From: Incurvaria masculella
Lineage: Eukaryota; Arthropoda; Insecta; Lepidoptera; Incurvariidae
Direction of reading: 5' to 3'
Assembly: GCA_946894095.1 (NCBI GenBank)
Contig: OX335642.1
Coordinates: 28,283,021-28,347,020 of the forward strand
Length of the DNA: 64,000 bases
The position numbers were made by a program, and so were the translations under genes. Positions 10,800-25,100 of this stretch are shown in pieces. Every line of letters starts with the position of its first letter. The first letter of the stretch is position 1. The notes under the pieces are model-generated. The model was given only the letters and a program-made list of their open reading frames with translations. It was not told the origin of the DNA and did no database searches.

Positions 10800-10960
10800 T
10801 TTCGGTGCCATGCTAACTGTCAAACGAAGTGTAATTCGTGAACTGAAAGTGAACTGAAATTTACCAGTTAATATGGTACGAAATACAACAGAACTGATCA
10901 GATCTAGCACACGTTTTCCAGTTCACCCGATGAATAAATTTACCATTAACATGGTTGTGG
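10800..10960 (+). repeat. Dispersed repeat family E, copy 1
   Basis: Phrases such as CCATGCTAACTGTCAAACGA, a GTAATTCG segment and GTTCACC motifs recur in the same order at 44930-45125 and, more weakly, at 20838-21010. It is non-coding and its ends are not defined. Confidence 0.45.
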
Positions 10961-11279
10961 TGTCTAACCAATATTATTTGCAACTTAAAAATCTGCTGGC
11001 ATGGTGCCTCGCTGAGCGTGGTTTCGCTAGGCGAGGTGTTTTTAGCTTTTCTGAGCACTTTTGGTCCTCTTGATTTCTCATAAAAAATATATATTTATTC
11101 GCATTGTGAATCCTGCTTTACGGCATCTATTACCCGTTTTTCAGTTAACCCTAATTGTTATTACGTGGATTACGTAACGAGTACCTCAACCGGAAACGGG
11201 AAAAGGTGACCTAATTTATATTTAGCTTCCAGCAGGGCAACCCGTTGGTGTTGTATTTTTCCGTACGTACAAAAGTTAT

Positions 11280-11515
11280 AGCCAACGAGTAAGAATGACG
11301 GGAGTAGAAACCGAAAGTCGTATGCTTAAGGGCGGCGAGCCACTTTTACATACAATGGCCTCAGCGCCGCCATTACGCCGTACGAATTCGCTTCGTACTG
11401 ATTTCTCGATTTACGACACTTAAGAACTTCACAGGATCCTATTAAGTGCAACGAATATTCGATGTTCGCCCCGAATTAAATTAGTTTTCGTCACCGAATA
11501 GAGTTGCGTTACAGT
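11280..11515 (+). repeat. Dispersed repeat family D, copy 2
   Basis: Shares CATACAATGGC.CAGCGCC, GAATTCGCTTCGTACTGATT and AACTTCACAGGA with the copy at 10340, and CAACGAATATTCGATGTTCG with related text at 48440. Ends are not resolved. Confidence 0.5.
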
Positions 11516-11589
11516 TACAGTTAGACGTTTTGGATTAACCTCCATACGAATGAGTTTCGCTCACTACTCCTTAATTTATTTTTTATTTT

Positions 11590-11890
11590 TTTATGTGACT
11601 GGACATGGATTGCTAATACCACAAGTTCTATCATGGTATTAGCCCAACACACCACATGGGAACTAGGTGCCATGCCAGGACCTTCCTTATATTGCACGGC
11701 TACATTGAACTGGATGGAAAACACGGACAATTTTCATTGCCGCTTCGACCATCGTTCATCCAATGCGATGGTACCAACCCGGGCAGGATAAACCCTACCA
11801 CCTAGTAAGTAAGGAAGGGGACCTACAGCTTAACGTGGAATCCGAACCACGGCCAGCCTCTCTCAACGGTCGAATGGTCACCCACAATTA
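11590..11890 (-). repeat. SINE, 5S-type subfamily, head truncated
   Basis: Nearly identical to the body of the full 5S-head SINE at 49754-50118 (same TCATGGTATTAGCCCAACAC tail variant and CGGTCGAATGGTCACCCA junction). It breaks off exactly where the 5S-like head would begin, after GTCACCCA. Confidence 0.85.
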
Positions 11891-11919
11891 CTCATAACAA
11901 CGACATACATTAATTTGTT

Positions 11920-12299
11920 ATGCTACCCGACATATATGGCTGATACCACACAACTACCGTAATGATATTGGTCCAATGAACCACCATAGTGAAGGAATTA
12001 AGGGCCATGCCAGGACATTCCCTTTATGGGCACGGCAACACTGAACTGGATGGAAAAGACGGACAATTATTCATTGCCGCTTCAACCCTCGTCTCATCCA
12101 ACGGGGTGGTAGGGCTAGTAGGGGAAGGGGACTTACAATTTTCCATGGGTTCTAAACCATTGAACAGCTCGCATTCGTATCGAATTGCTCTTATCCCACT
12201 CAAAAAGATAAACAATATGGTGCTTGACCGGAGCGCGGATTTAAACCCATAACCTTACTCATGAAAGACAAGTCCTCTAGCCCCTACACCACAAGCTGA
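11920..12299 (-). repeat. Full-length tRNA-head SINE
   Basis: On the minus strand it runs from the tRNA-like head (AGCTTGTGGTGTAGGGGC; ATGGGTTTAAATCC as a weakened B box) through the shared body to the tail ending in the GTATCAGCCATATATGTCGG region. It lies head-to-tail beside the 11590 copy, with both on the minus strand. Confidence 0.85.
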
Positions 12300-13996
12300 T
12301 AATGCCTAGATATGATACCTCGTTGGTCTTGGTATATGGTCTGAATGCTACATACCAAGATACATACATACCTAAGGGGGGGGACTTGTATTACCTAGGG
12401 GACTCTGCATTGCCCTGATAAAGACGTGCGTTATTACTGTCGCAGATACATAAGTGGTTCCACCTTCTTCGTACATAGAAGCCGGTCCAATCGCAGCTTC
12501 CCCAATGTAACTAGATGAAAGGCATGCCACAATATTAGTTTCCTGGGATTTCGCTCGCAAAGTTATGGGAATGTGTTTATTACCGTTTGAGTGTAAGCGG
12601 AAATCTGAGTTCCGGAATGCATGAATTGGTGTGGAAGTGGAGATGGCGTGAATTCTGTTGCGCCCCCCCGAGCCAGTGGTGTCTTGTATGACAGCCCAGG
12701 ATATGCATCTATTTCATCATATCTGAGACGGAAATGTGTGTATTTTAATTGAAAGTGTGGGTCACTTGCAGTTACTACAAGCCTGTAGATGTTAGGGTTA
12801 GGGTTAATACCATCGCATTGGATTGAAGATGATCGAATCAGTATATTCCACCCAGTTCAATGAACTTGCGCTCTAGAAAAGGGAAGAAAACTTTGACTTG
12901 TTAGAACTTTTTTGTACGAACCGAATAGGTACTATTTTCTGTTGGGTTCGAACAAAATAATTTCTAGTTATTGATCCTTGTGTAATTCAATAAAAAAGAA
13001 GTAGTATTTAAGCGTTTATTTGGAATGTATTTCGATCACTTGGGTAAAAATTATAGAATACTTTCAAAATAATGTTCCCATCCTTTCAGATGAGATCAGT
13101 TAATTTTTATGGCAAACACTTCAATAAATTTGAGACCAATTTGAGACCTCTAATTCCTTAGATGAAAAAGAATGGATACGGTACCTCCATACTGATGATA
13201 GTTCAAAAGCGTTCCTATTTTTAAAAAAACTCACACACCTATACTTTTACATGCACACCAAACTCTAATACGTAAAGGGTAAAAGAGCAGGACAAAGGTA
13301 TAAGGAAATGCATCATGCGAAAAAGTGACAAATAGATTCATCTAATCGTGGAAGAATGAAATGAGACAACAATTTCCTTAAATTGAATTAGTTATAGCGT
13401 GAGAAAAAGGGATCGTGACATTTGTGACAGTCGTAGATATAGTGCAAAATTCATCCTAATCCACCATGACACATCAACGATGCGCGCATCCTAAGCCCTT
13501 TGAGCAGAATGGCGCGTCAAAACTAAATGAAAAATGTAAGTGAAAACGGCAGGGTTGCCAAAAATGATCACGAAAATAAATAACAATATATTGTATTGTG
13601 CATTAAAATATTAAGGTTCCTATTTAGTGATAGTGGTCAGAACAAGTAGTACCATGATTGTATAGTTAACAAGGCATCAAATAATCTTTTCGCGAATTTG
13701 CAAGCGGGAAAATGAAAAAAATATTAATGGAATCATTCATTAAACCATCGTTATTCTGAGTAAAAATCATCGATATTAAGGATAAATTAATAAAGTCGAA
13801 TATACACAATTTGTAAATATTGAAATCATAAAATAAAATTAACACAAAGAGGGAATCATTAATGTATTGCAAGTATGGGTCAAACATTGCAAAACAAATA
13901 ATATTGATTATTCTTGAATTGTCCATGTTTGCATTTTATGCATTTAAAAATTTCGTTCAATGCGTTTTAGATGCTAAAAAATAGTCCAAATAATAG
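12300..13996. other. No gene or recognised repeat
   Basis: AT-rich sequence with only short frames. A short TTAGGG doublet near 12790 and a few poly-G/poly-C runs are the only notable composition features. Confidence 0.4.
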
Positions 13997-14413
13997 TCAG
14001 TACAGTGTTATGTAAAACCTGTTGATGATTATTGCCGTTCGCCGTAAATGTGTGGTGGTATTTTGATAAACCACTAAGTTCTTTCTTTTTAATTTTTTTT
14101 TATTTCCTTCAAATAGGTTCAGTTTATTACGCTTTTGTCCTTTTGTGGCGGCTTTAATCCCCGGATTGGTTTTATGTATATGATAAAGTTTTACATTTAC
14201 ATATTTTTCGATAATAGCCCTAAGAAGATGGAGTCTATGCTTAAATGTAGCAGGTTGAAGGAATGAATACTCATTCAATGACAAAAGGACATTTGAGCCA
14301 AGAAACGACTTGAGAATTTTAATCTTTATGGAAACGAGCTGTCTGTCACATGTAAAATTTTGACCATTTTCAAGGATGTACCTTTTTATCACAGCCTCAG
14401 AACTAAGACAAAT
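13997..14413 (-). pseudogene. Unrecognised basic ORF remnant, probably transposon-derived
   Basis: The minus-strand frame is open for about 139 codons between stops and has no ATG in a sensible place (the first possible start is a GTG). It encodes a lysine-rich segment with a leucine-rich helix (HRLHLLRAIIEKY) followed by a basic tail. The composition resembles C-terminal ends of DNA transposase-like proteins, but I cannot name a family. It could equally be the last exon of an unknown gene. Confidence 0.25.
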
Positions 14414-14900
14414 TATACAAACATCCTAAACGACATTATAAAAAATAATAAACAGTACGTAGACTATTGTTTTTTGGCAGCCCTACTTGTTTTTAAAATA
14501 AAATTTAGTTCAATATAGTATAATACTGAAATGAAAACAAAAATAAAAATCGAACTGACAATTTAAGTTTGCTTGTGCCAACCCTGTTTGCGCCTTTACA
14601 ACACATAAAAGGTTTCAGGTCAACTAAACTAAAAATATACTGAATATGCTTGCACTTATACGTGGAATGTGATTCCATTGCTCTTGTTGTCCTTTATGGC
14701 GTTATTTCCATATTTTTCAACAACTCAAGACGACATTTTGTTGATACTTTGAAATCTCGCCCAACTGAATTCATCACTGACGTCTGACACCGACTGAGAG
14801 CATATCGGCTGACTGAGCTTACTTTTGACGGACCGTAAAATTTGTTTAGTCCCCTATCCATTCCTTTTTCATCTAAGTCTAATTCGGGCAAAGGCGTACT

Positions 14901-14922
14901 CACACACACACACACACACACA
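14901..14922. repeat. (CA)11 microsatellite
   Basis: A perfect CA dinucleotide run of about 22 bp upstream of the ligase gene. Confidence 0.95.
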
Positions 14923-15411
14923 CCCTCAGGACTTTGGAAAAGGATGCGCTGACAACCAGCTTTGCAGCGTTTGCTGCGTACCAGCTGAGAGCATACCTAT
15001 TCAGTGCAACACAATATAAGCCTGAAGGTCTGAATGATAATTGTACATTATGTATAACTTGTGTTACTTTTTTCTTTATTTGAATAATTGGTGTTCTTTT
15101 TATTTTCGTTTGTTGTGGCCGAATAAACAATTTGAATTAGAATTTGAAAACTTATTTATATTTTGATGCGAAGTATGACACGATCTATACATGACAGTAT
15201 ACACTAATCAGATGCATGAAGTTTTGTTTAAAATGAATTTGCATAATTAATGACAAGCCATTTTATAATCTGAAAGCCATATAAGTAATAGTATGTAGGC
15301 GTCATATCTAGGTTCATAAAATAACAATCACACGTCACAATGACGGTGTCAATGCGTGGTCATCGACACCGAAATATTTTTATTTCATTTAAATAATTTA
15401 TAAAACTATTA

Positions 15412-16172
15412 ATGGAAGACGAGGGAAACACCAACGAAATTAACAACCAACATGAAAAAAACAAAGTACCCGAATCTATCAACAATGATCATTCAATACT
15501 ATCGAAGGTCCCGGATATATCAGAAATTCAAAGCTGCTCCGTCCAAATCAAGCCAAATGCTTTAGATTACAACTACCTGCCTGGTACAAGTCATTTCCAG
15601 GCAAATAAAATAATTAAGAAGTGCATATCAAAATCCGAGCATGCCATCAACCACACTGAATACGATGAGGACTTTGCGAAATCTCTACTTTTGTCCTCCG
15701 TTAGCTTTGCACAAATCCTAAAGCTGCCTCATGACAATATCAAACATTCAAAGGCACAACCCAATCAAAATAATAATATTTCTGCCAAACTTACAAGTTG
15801 TGAAGAAGACATGAGCAAAATCGTCATATCTTGCTTGAAACTTAAGGACAGTAATGGTTTAATAACAGATACAGATACGCAAGAAAAGCTAGGTCCTGCT
15901 AACTTCCAAAATTGTATCGTTGCGAACTCTTCAATAGTCAGGAATCATTTGGCAGCTTCAAGAAATGAAACAAACAGCCAGGAAGAAGTATCGAAAAGAA
16001 ACTCGGAAAATGAAGGACGCGCAACTCCTTGCAAAGTTCATAAATCAGTAATAAGTTGCAAAAGAAGTGAACAGAAATCGGGGAGTCTAAATCTGTTGCT
16101 GGTACCAGCAGACTCTTTGTCAAGCATTGGGTCGAATGTATGCCGTATTTGCATGACGAAAGGAAAAGAGCG
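15412..16172 (+). CDS. MARCH-type ligase exon 1
   Basis: Encodes the start, the low-complexity N-terminal region and the first zinc pair (VCRICMTKGKE). The donor CG|GTAAGC leaves a split arginine codon (two bases). No hydrophobic segment is present. Confidence 0.9.
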
Positions 16173-19100
16173 GTAAGCTTATACTCGTATACAAGCAATT
16201 ATACAACAGCAACAATATCACTTTGTCTCGAATCAAGTCTTTCTATTCATTTTTTGAGATATTTTTTTTGTATTTTATATACAATCCAAACAATATGATA
16301 AATATTTAAAACAGGAGGCCTTGACCTAATTGGGAGTCTTAGTTTATCTAAAAATCATGGCTATGCAGTGTTATAGAAGTAACATTAAATACTTTTAATA
16401 TTTATCGATCTTACGGTTTGCCAGAGCACGATCTCATACTGGACCGACATGATTCGCTACCAACGCCGCCTTAGGCATCGCCAGGACTACTTCAAACCGG
16501 GTTGTCTTCGAGGCACTGAACTAGTTTTGACGATGCTTCCAGCGTTGGAGGTGAAACATGTCGGCCCGGTATGGCATCTAGTACCAGGAACCATAAGTTT
16601 GACAAAACATAAATGCAAAAACGCGGTAAACCTAAGATCATATTACTATCAAGATTGCCGACCCGACACTAATGGTGGTGCCCTGTATTTAATTTCCAAT
16701 AACCCAAGCTTCATCGCCAGTACATGCAACGCAAATATATGCGTCGCCAATATCTGAATAGCAGGCGACGCATCTGCGGTCCAGGCGCAGATACATCGCC
16801 GGCGACGCATCTCCGCCTTCAGTTTGGCGACGTATATGAGCCTCCAGTCGTTAGCGACCAATCTGCTGTCGGACCGCAAACCGACGATGGAGATATTGGT
16901 GGGGCATATGGTGCCAATGCAGATATTGGCGATGGACATATGGACTTCAAGGAATGTGATATGTATGTATGTATAATCGACCGTGAAGCAAGCATTCCAT
17001 GGAAAAAGCGACGTACTTTCTTAATACGAAAAAGTATATTTAATATATTTGAATCTATTTTCAGATTAATTTCCCCTTGCTATTGCAAAGGTTCTATGGC
17101 CAACGTACACCTTAGCTGCCTGGAGAGATGGCTCAACCAGGTTGGCAGGAATCAGTGCGAACTATGTGGCTACAAGTAAGTCGATGTTGCCCATAACCAT
17201 AATCAAATATAAATAGAATACACATATAACATAAACTGTAAATACTAAAACAGTACCAATGTTTTAGTTCTCCGATTTAGTTGTACATTGAAAGGAGAAG
17301 TTGTATTTTGAACTTTCGGGAATGGCCGTGTAATGAATAAGTATTACACTAGCTATATTTACACTTGGATATATACACACATATTGTACATAGATAAAAA
17401 ATGTACTTTTTAGGGTTCGTAAGTAAGTCGTTCGATTAGTAATAGGGCCAACGGAACCCTATTACTAAGCCTCCGCTGTCCGTCCGTCCGTCCGTCCGTC
17501 CGTCTGTCACAGGGCTGTGTTACTGAGAGTAACCGTAATAGTTAGACAGCTGAAATTTTCACGGAGTGTGTATTTATTTTGCCGCTATAACAGCAAATAG
17601 GTAAGATTAAAACATAATAATCATTAAAGGGGGCCCCCATACAAAAAACGTGATTTTTTTGTAATAAATCTTTTACGATGGTACGGAACCCTTCGTGTGC
17701 GAGTCTGACTCGCACTTGGCCGGTTTTTTTCTTCTTGACTTCGGTTAATTGAGGTGGTTTTATATAATTACTGGCTTTTGAAAATGGGTCACTTTCTCAC
17801 CCTGCGAGCATAGAATAACGGGAGTAGCACAATGGTGGCAGCGCCGGCGAGTAAATTCGTTTTCCAATTGGAGATCGCGGGTCTAAAAGTAGGCGCTCTA
17901 GATGGCATTTCTCGAGACACTATATGAACATTGATGTTGCACGTTCCGAATTGGCAAGAAAACCTACTACATTACTTTTTTGCTGACTTGTGGCTACGCC
18001 TAATGAGTTTTGATCGTCACTCCGGTCCTTCTATGCTCGCTGGTCTCAGTGACTAACTTAAAATCCGCTAAAAGTCCACAAGAAGTTAAAAAAATCTCTC
18101 CAGAACCACGGGCTGCACAATTTACCTTCGCTCATCTCGCAACAGGCAGGCAATGCACCGTACTGGTGGCCGCCCATAATCCTCCTATTAAAACCAACTA
18201 TTCTGCAGTTTCTTTGTCTAAAAACGTCATTAAAATGTGAAACACATGAGATTTTTCCCTCAAAAGTGAAGTCTGGAGTTCTGTGAAAAAAATTTCGCAG
18301 ACCCCGATAATGTTCGAAACCCACGGTCGTTAGCTATCATTAAAAATGTACATGTAAAAATAGTAGGCCTACTGATTTATCGTCATAGAGTATTTTCGAT
18401 AGGTAGAATTATTTTTATTCTAGTAAAATATGATTTTGTTATCGCGTTACGCTCTCACGCAAACCTTATAGCGACCACAATGTTCTCTGAATAAAGCTGC
18501 TGATTTTGTCATGCCAACAAGCGCAACCAAAACAGTAGTTCTATTGAGTCGTATTCACTACGTATAATATTCACAACGTATAATCTTATTTTTTTCCAAA
18601 AAATTAAAACCATGCATATCGTATAATAGTCACAACGTATAATGTTATACGTTGTGCATGAATAAAGTTTAAAAATAAAATCAATTCTTTGCATTATGCA
18701 GAACGTATAATAGTCACAACGTATAATATTCCTACCATGAATTCACAAAAAAAGAAAACCATGCAGAACGTATAATATGCCAAGAAGCACTGCATAAAGC
18801 GCCCTAATAACGATACATTTAAGGCTGAAATTGCTACGAATCGATATTTGCTACAATTTCGAAAGGCCACCTTACGCTAATTGAGACGGTCGAAACGTCA
18901 CGTGCGAGTATACGCTTTAATTGTATGATGATAAGGGCGCTTATCGTATGAAATATTTTTGGATTATATGATATGCATGGTTTTCTTTTTTTGTTAAATA
19001 AAGATCATAACATTATACGTTGTGACTATTATACGTTATGCATGGAGAAATAAGTAATTTTATTTTTTGGACTTCTTCATGCACTACGTATAAGATTATA

Positions 19101-22100
19101 CGATCTGCCGATTATACGTTGTGCATGGTTTTAAAATTTTGTTAAAATATGACATTATACGATCTGCATATTAGACGTTCTGCCGTTCCCCCGTTCTATT
19201 CATGGATTGTATTACGAGAAAACCGATTTGTAGCGTTTTTCAAAGCGATTTTCTCCTTGACTTATTGAAATACCGCGCTACGAAAGCTTCCTGTCGTGAA
19301 AATCATTTTGACAACAGCTATAAAAACCATTTTTTCCAATGTTTATTAGCCAAAATGTTCCAATCTGAAAGGTATATTTAAAGAAATAAAACATAAAGAC
19401 ATAGATTTCTATAATATATTTTAGAATCATAAACTTAAAAAACCTAGTAAAACATTAAGAACATGGAGAAAGTTATCGCCTGTAGTATCGGAAATTGATA
19501 CGGTAACGACTCTCTTAAAGTCAATTTGAGAAGTCTATCTCGGACTGTCGAAGCATCCAAGAGAAATAGCATTCAAACAATATCCAAATCACGACCATAG
19601 GAGAGCAGCTGCCGCCAGGGGCGTGCGTCTAAGAACTGACCTATCTTCATCACCACAACCTGTTCATTTTGACCTTCTTAGTTTCTTATGATTTCACCGC
19701 ATTAGATGAAACTATGGTTGAAGCGGCAATGAAAAATTGTCCGCGTTTTCCATCCAGTTCAATGTAGCGGTGCTCATAAAGGGAAGGTCCTGGAATGGCA
19801 CCTAATTCCTTCGGGAATGTGGTGTATTAGGCTATTATCATAACGGTAGTGGTATTAGCCATCCATGTCAGGTGGCATAAATAAAAAATAACCTTAGATA
19901 AATTGATAGACACAAATTGTATGAATCGAATTCACTCTGGAATTGTGTATTCGTAAGATGTCCGTCTCTAATTCGCCAATCAATCACAACTTCGTCCGTC
20001 CGAGTTGACAATTTTATCACAATCAACCCAGCGGAACGGAATTGAGCCAATTAAGAAAATTAATCCCGCGAAAATGGCGCATAATAAATTGGCGAATTGT
20101 GAACGGATGTTACCGGATGGTGGAGCGCGCGCCGCGGGGCCGCTGCAGAATACGGTCTCGATTTACCAACCGCCTCTGTTGATTGCAAAGAGAATATACG
20201 CCAAAGAAAGAGGTTTAGAAGAGTTAAGGTGGTCCTTCCCGCTCAACTGCCCATACAAATGTCGAACAAAAATTCATGCTCATATTTCTTATCAGAGATC
20301 CAACATTATACTCAAAACAGCTTCAATTGATGGAACTAGATGTCTGATCACCATTGGCATTGTAAAATAATGTTTGGTTTCTACAGTTGGTGCGTTTTAT
20401 ACAATAACTTTGGAGGTGGATTACTCAACGATAAAATGAAAACATCTTCAAAAGATTATAAGACCTAGATTATTTCATGAAGATTTATAATTAATTTGGT
20501 TTTTGCTTTATTTTTTACTACAGCGGTCGTGATTTACTTTTCGCTATAAGTCATTTTGTAATTAATATTTTCGTAAATCTTACCAAATCAAACACTATGC
20601 GCATTGTCTGCTTTGTAGACATGTTGCATGCTCCTCATCACGGAAACTGTCTTTTTCTTTGAAACAAAGAAGGTACCAGAGCGCAATAGCACGGTTTTGT
20701 ACCATGCCCGCGAAAGAGTAATATAAGTACCGCCGGGAAGGCCCACCTTAATTGTTGTATACGGGGGGTTTACCTTGGTGAATTAACTCGACGGGTGAAC
20801 ATACCAGCCAGTGATCAAATCTAAAGCCTAAATCTGACTGGTAAATGTCAGTCACTTGAACAAATAACACGTCGATTGTCAGTTATCGAACACTAACTTA
20901 ATTGTTGACGCGTCGAATAAATTTTCCATTTAGTTGCTTTTAACACCATGCTACTGGTAAATTTTAGTTCACTTGGCCGAAAACACGTCGTTTTACAGTA
21001 AGCTTGGTATTAAATCTCGCAGTAAGTTTACCAGACAAGTTCCGCGATAGCTGAGTTAGAGCTCAGTGTCAAGTAAAACGATACATAGTGACGATAATCG
21101 AGATGGGTATGTCGAGGTGGAAACACTGTAAAGCGAGTGAAAGTATCGAACCGTTAGGCGCTCTAACTGCCTAAGCGGCGTCGTAGATCATCTATGAAAA
21201 GTTGTATGTCTGTAGACTAAGCTATAGAAGTATGCTTTTATCGAACCCGTTAGGCGTTCTACCACCCCTGCCTAACTGTCTAAGCGGCGTCGTTAATCAT
21301 CTATAAAAAGTTGTATGTCTGTAGAGTAAGCAATAGAGGTATGCTATTATCGAACCCGTTAGACGCTCTACCACCCCTGCCTAACTGTCTAAGCGGCGTC
21401 GTTAATCATCTATGAAAAGTTGTATGCCTGTACAGCAAGCAATAGAAGTATGCTATTATCGAATCTGTTAGGCGCTCTACCACCCCTGCCTAACTGCCCA
21501 AGCGGCGTCGTAAATCATCTATGAAAAGTTGTATGTCTGTAGAGGAAGCAATAGAGGTATGCTATTATCGAACCTGTTAGACGCTCTACCACCCCTGCCT
21601 AACTGTCTAAGCGGCGTCGTTAATCATCTATGAAAAGTTGTATGCCTGTACAGCAAGCAATAGAAGTATGCTATTATCGAATCTGTTAGGCGCTCTACCA
21701 CCCCTGCCTAACTGCCCAAGCGGCGTCGTAAATCATCTATGAAAAGTTGTATGTCTGTAGAGGAAGCAATAGAGGTATGCTATTATCGAACCCGTTAGAC
21801 GCTCTACCACCCCTGCCTAACTGTCTAAGCGGCGTCGTTAATCATCTATGAAAAGTTGTATGCCTGTACAGCAAGCAATAGAAGTATGCTATTATCGAAT
21901 CTGTTAGGCGCTCTACCACCCCTGCCTAACTGCCCAAGCGGCGTCGTAAATCATCTATGAAAAGTTGTATGTCTGTAGAGGAAGCAATAGAGGTATGCTA
22001 TTATCGAACCCGTTAGGCGCGCTACCACCCCTGCCTAACTGCCTAAGCGGCGTGATTTTGTGCTTGTATGTGTAATGTGTAGCTTTGTGTCCATTACTTC

Positions 22101-25100
22101 TTACTTACTAATGTAGCTTTCCCTCAACTGCTGAGGTCTGAATTCCCCTTCATGACATTAGCCCAACAAACCGCATTCCTGAAAGAATTAGGTGCCATGC
22201 CAGGACCTTAACATATATGGAAAATTCGGACAATATTTAATTGCCCCTTTGAACATTTTTCCATCCAATAAAATGGTACCAACCCGGGCGGTCTATGCAA
22301 AGCTATTAGCAGAAGGGTGCCTTGGATTCCGGGGACTCCATGAACCGGGCGGGTTTCTGAACCCAGACCTCTGGGTATGTTCACTCACCCCTGAGCTACG
22401 AGCCTTTTGAAACTCTAGAAACGAACCTTCCCTTCTCTTAACTTCGCTTTAGAGTCAAAGTCTCCATGCAAATACCAGTCGTCTGAAGCAATACACCGCC
22501 CCAGTTCAGCGACCGTAAGGTGGAGACCAATCAGAGACCAATTGGCGGAGGCAGGAATCTGCTCTTCCGGGCATCGAACCGGTAGACGGGCCACGGCACG
22601 CCAATCTGTCTAGTCCACTGGACGCCATTTTCCATCGGCAGAACTAAGCCGTCGCCTGATGAATGGGACACGCGGATACGATATTGAGCTAGAGACATGG
22701 ACAAAGGAGAAACGGGAAAAAACCGGCCAAGTGCGAGTCGGACTCGCACACGAAGGGTTCCGTACCATCAACATCAAAAAATCACGTTTTTTGTATGGGG
22801 ATCCCCTTTAATTTTTATTATTATTTTATTTTACCTATTTGTTAAAATAAATACACACTCTGTAAAAATTTCAGCTGCCTACCTATTAAGGTTCATGAGA
22901 TACAGCCCTGACGGACGGACGGACGGACGGACGGACGGACGGACGGACGGACAGCGGAGGCTTAGTACCAAAGGGTGAAAACGGAACCCTAAAAACAATC
23001 TGAGGCGAATTGCTCTTAGATTTGTTAATTTTTGATGTGAAACATCTATTGGCGCACCTTGGCGGCAACCGTCGCATGGCATGACGGCAAACAGCGTGAC
23101 GCTCTCTTATGCCGCCATTGAATGAACACATTTTTCCTTAATTTGAGTTTTTCACTTGCCCTACAAAACTTACAGGATAATAACGAATACGTCGTTTACC
23201 ATGCACGTTGTAAACAAGCGTCTAAGGGATTTGTCGTTAGTCGTTCGAGTTCCACGTTATGCCAAATTCAATCAATGTTTTGTGACGCATTAATCTTGAG
23301 TTTTTTTTTTTTTGAGATTTCCGTTTCCATTTCAGTTCCAGAGTGATAATTTACTACCATATTATTGAAATTAAATTAAATTAAATCATTTATTTGTCTC
23401 AATTATGGGTTACACATGATTTTGAAATAAAAAGTTATACAGAAATAAAGTTAGTTTTATATAAGGTGAGTTTAAAATAATCTACAAGCCTTATAGGGTT
23501 GATTCAGTATCAGATATAGAACAACTTTTGCTAAGAATGTAGGTATGTAAATTTTTTTGTTCCATTTTAATTTTTGAGTTTAAACAGTATGTTCTTCCCA
23601 GTATTGTAAACAACTTTTGCGAAGAAACTATCCACCTATCTGTAACGGTTTCCACGAAAATAATTTATTAAAGTGCACTAACTCTTCAACTACCTAATTA
23701 AAAATATAGGTCAACCACGGGGTATTGACCCGACCGTGACCCACTGACACAAGACAATTTCTCCGCCGCAGTCGCCGCCGCGTGCGCAGACAGAAACCCC
23801 GCCGCCCCATCCCCCCGCCGCCGCCGCCCCTCTCACTGAAGGGCGTTTGTTTTCGTTTTGAAAGCAATTAGTATGTCAAGGTCCATGGCGCGCATCGGGC
23901 ATAAGTATCGCACGTGAGTGAATTTAAGTGAAGCGAGTGCTGATCGGGCGAAAAAGGCATGCATGCTTGTGTACATACCTACATTACAGCCGCGCCGACC
24001 AAATCCATACCCCGGCGCGGCGTGCGTCAGCGTGGGAAGGAGGCAAAACTATTCGGGTAGGTAAAATAGACTCTGCCGCCGAGCGCCGCCCCGCGCCGCC
24101 GGCCGGTGTCCCAGGCAGGAATGAATCCCCTCTAAAAGTGAACCCCTGTTTACAGTAATTTGACACTAATTATGTCGTTTTATGATCATAAATCAAGTTG
24201 AATACCAAACAAGGCGGCCGACAAAGTGAATGGGAGGTACATTCGAGTGCTTCGAGTTGTATAAACAAAACCGAGACGCGTCACCGCCGCTCCATTGACA
24301 AACTGCCATAATTGTAGTAGGAAGGTACATACTCTTTTATGACATTTGTTTTTAGTAATGCCTTTTGCGACGCATTTCCAAACGAGATTTTCTCTTTAAT
24401 TTAAGATTCCGAATAAAAAAACAAATTCCAAGACGTCTTGATAATAGAGTGAGTGACTCGCAGCTCACGGGCGTAGGGATTTACTTTTGATGCCAGGTTC
24501 ATGAGTTCGACCGGTGATGTCTGACTCTCTTTTTGATGTTTTTTCATGTTTTTTGTATGTAAATGGACATGGATGGTTAATACTAAATTGACCGTCAGAT
24601 ATTAGCCCGAGGGGTTAGTCACTCGAGCAAAAAGTGTACACCAGATTCCCAGTAGTCAAGATTTCCTTGGGATTTCTAGATTCCTAAAGATTTCCAAAGA
24701 CTACCAAAGATTCTTAGAGATTCCTAAAGATTTCCAAAGATTCCTGGAGATTCCTAAAGATTTCCAAAGACTACCAAAGATTCTTAGAGATTCCTAAAGA
24801 TTTCCAAAGATTCCTGGAGATTCCTAAAGATTTCCAAAGACTACCAAAGATTCTTAGAGATTCCTAAAGATTTCCAAAGATTCCTGGAGATTCCTAAAGA
24901 TTTCCAAAGACTACCAAAGATTCTTGGAGATTTCAAATATACTGGGATTTCGTAAGATTTCTGAGGACTACCAAAGATTCCTAGAGACTACCAAAGATTA
25001 CCTGGATTTTTAAGGACTACCAACACATTTTTGGTACATTCCAATGATTTCGGGATTTCTAAAGATTCTTAGTGACCACCAACGATTCATAGAGACTTAT

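Noticed and set aside
12785..12805. TTAGGG doublet as telomeric repeat
   Set aside because: Only two or three units, and insect telomeres use TTAGG; chance occurrence.
21150..22053. CRISPR-like array
   Set aside because: The units are contiguous 109-bp repeats without unique spacers, in a eukaryotic intron.
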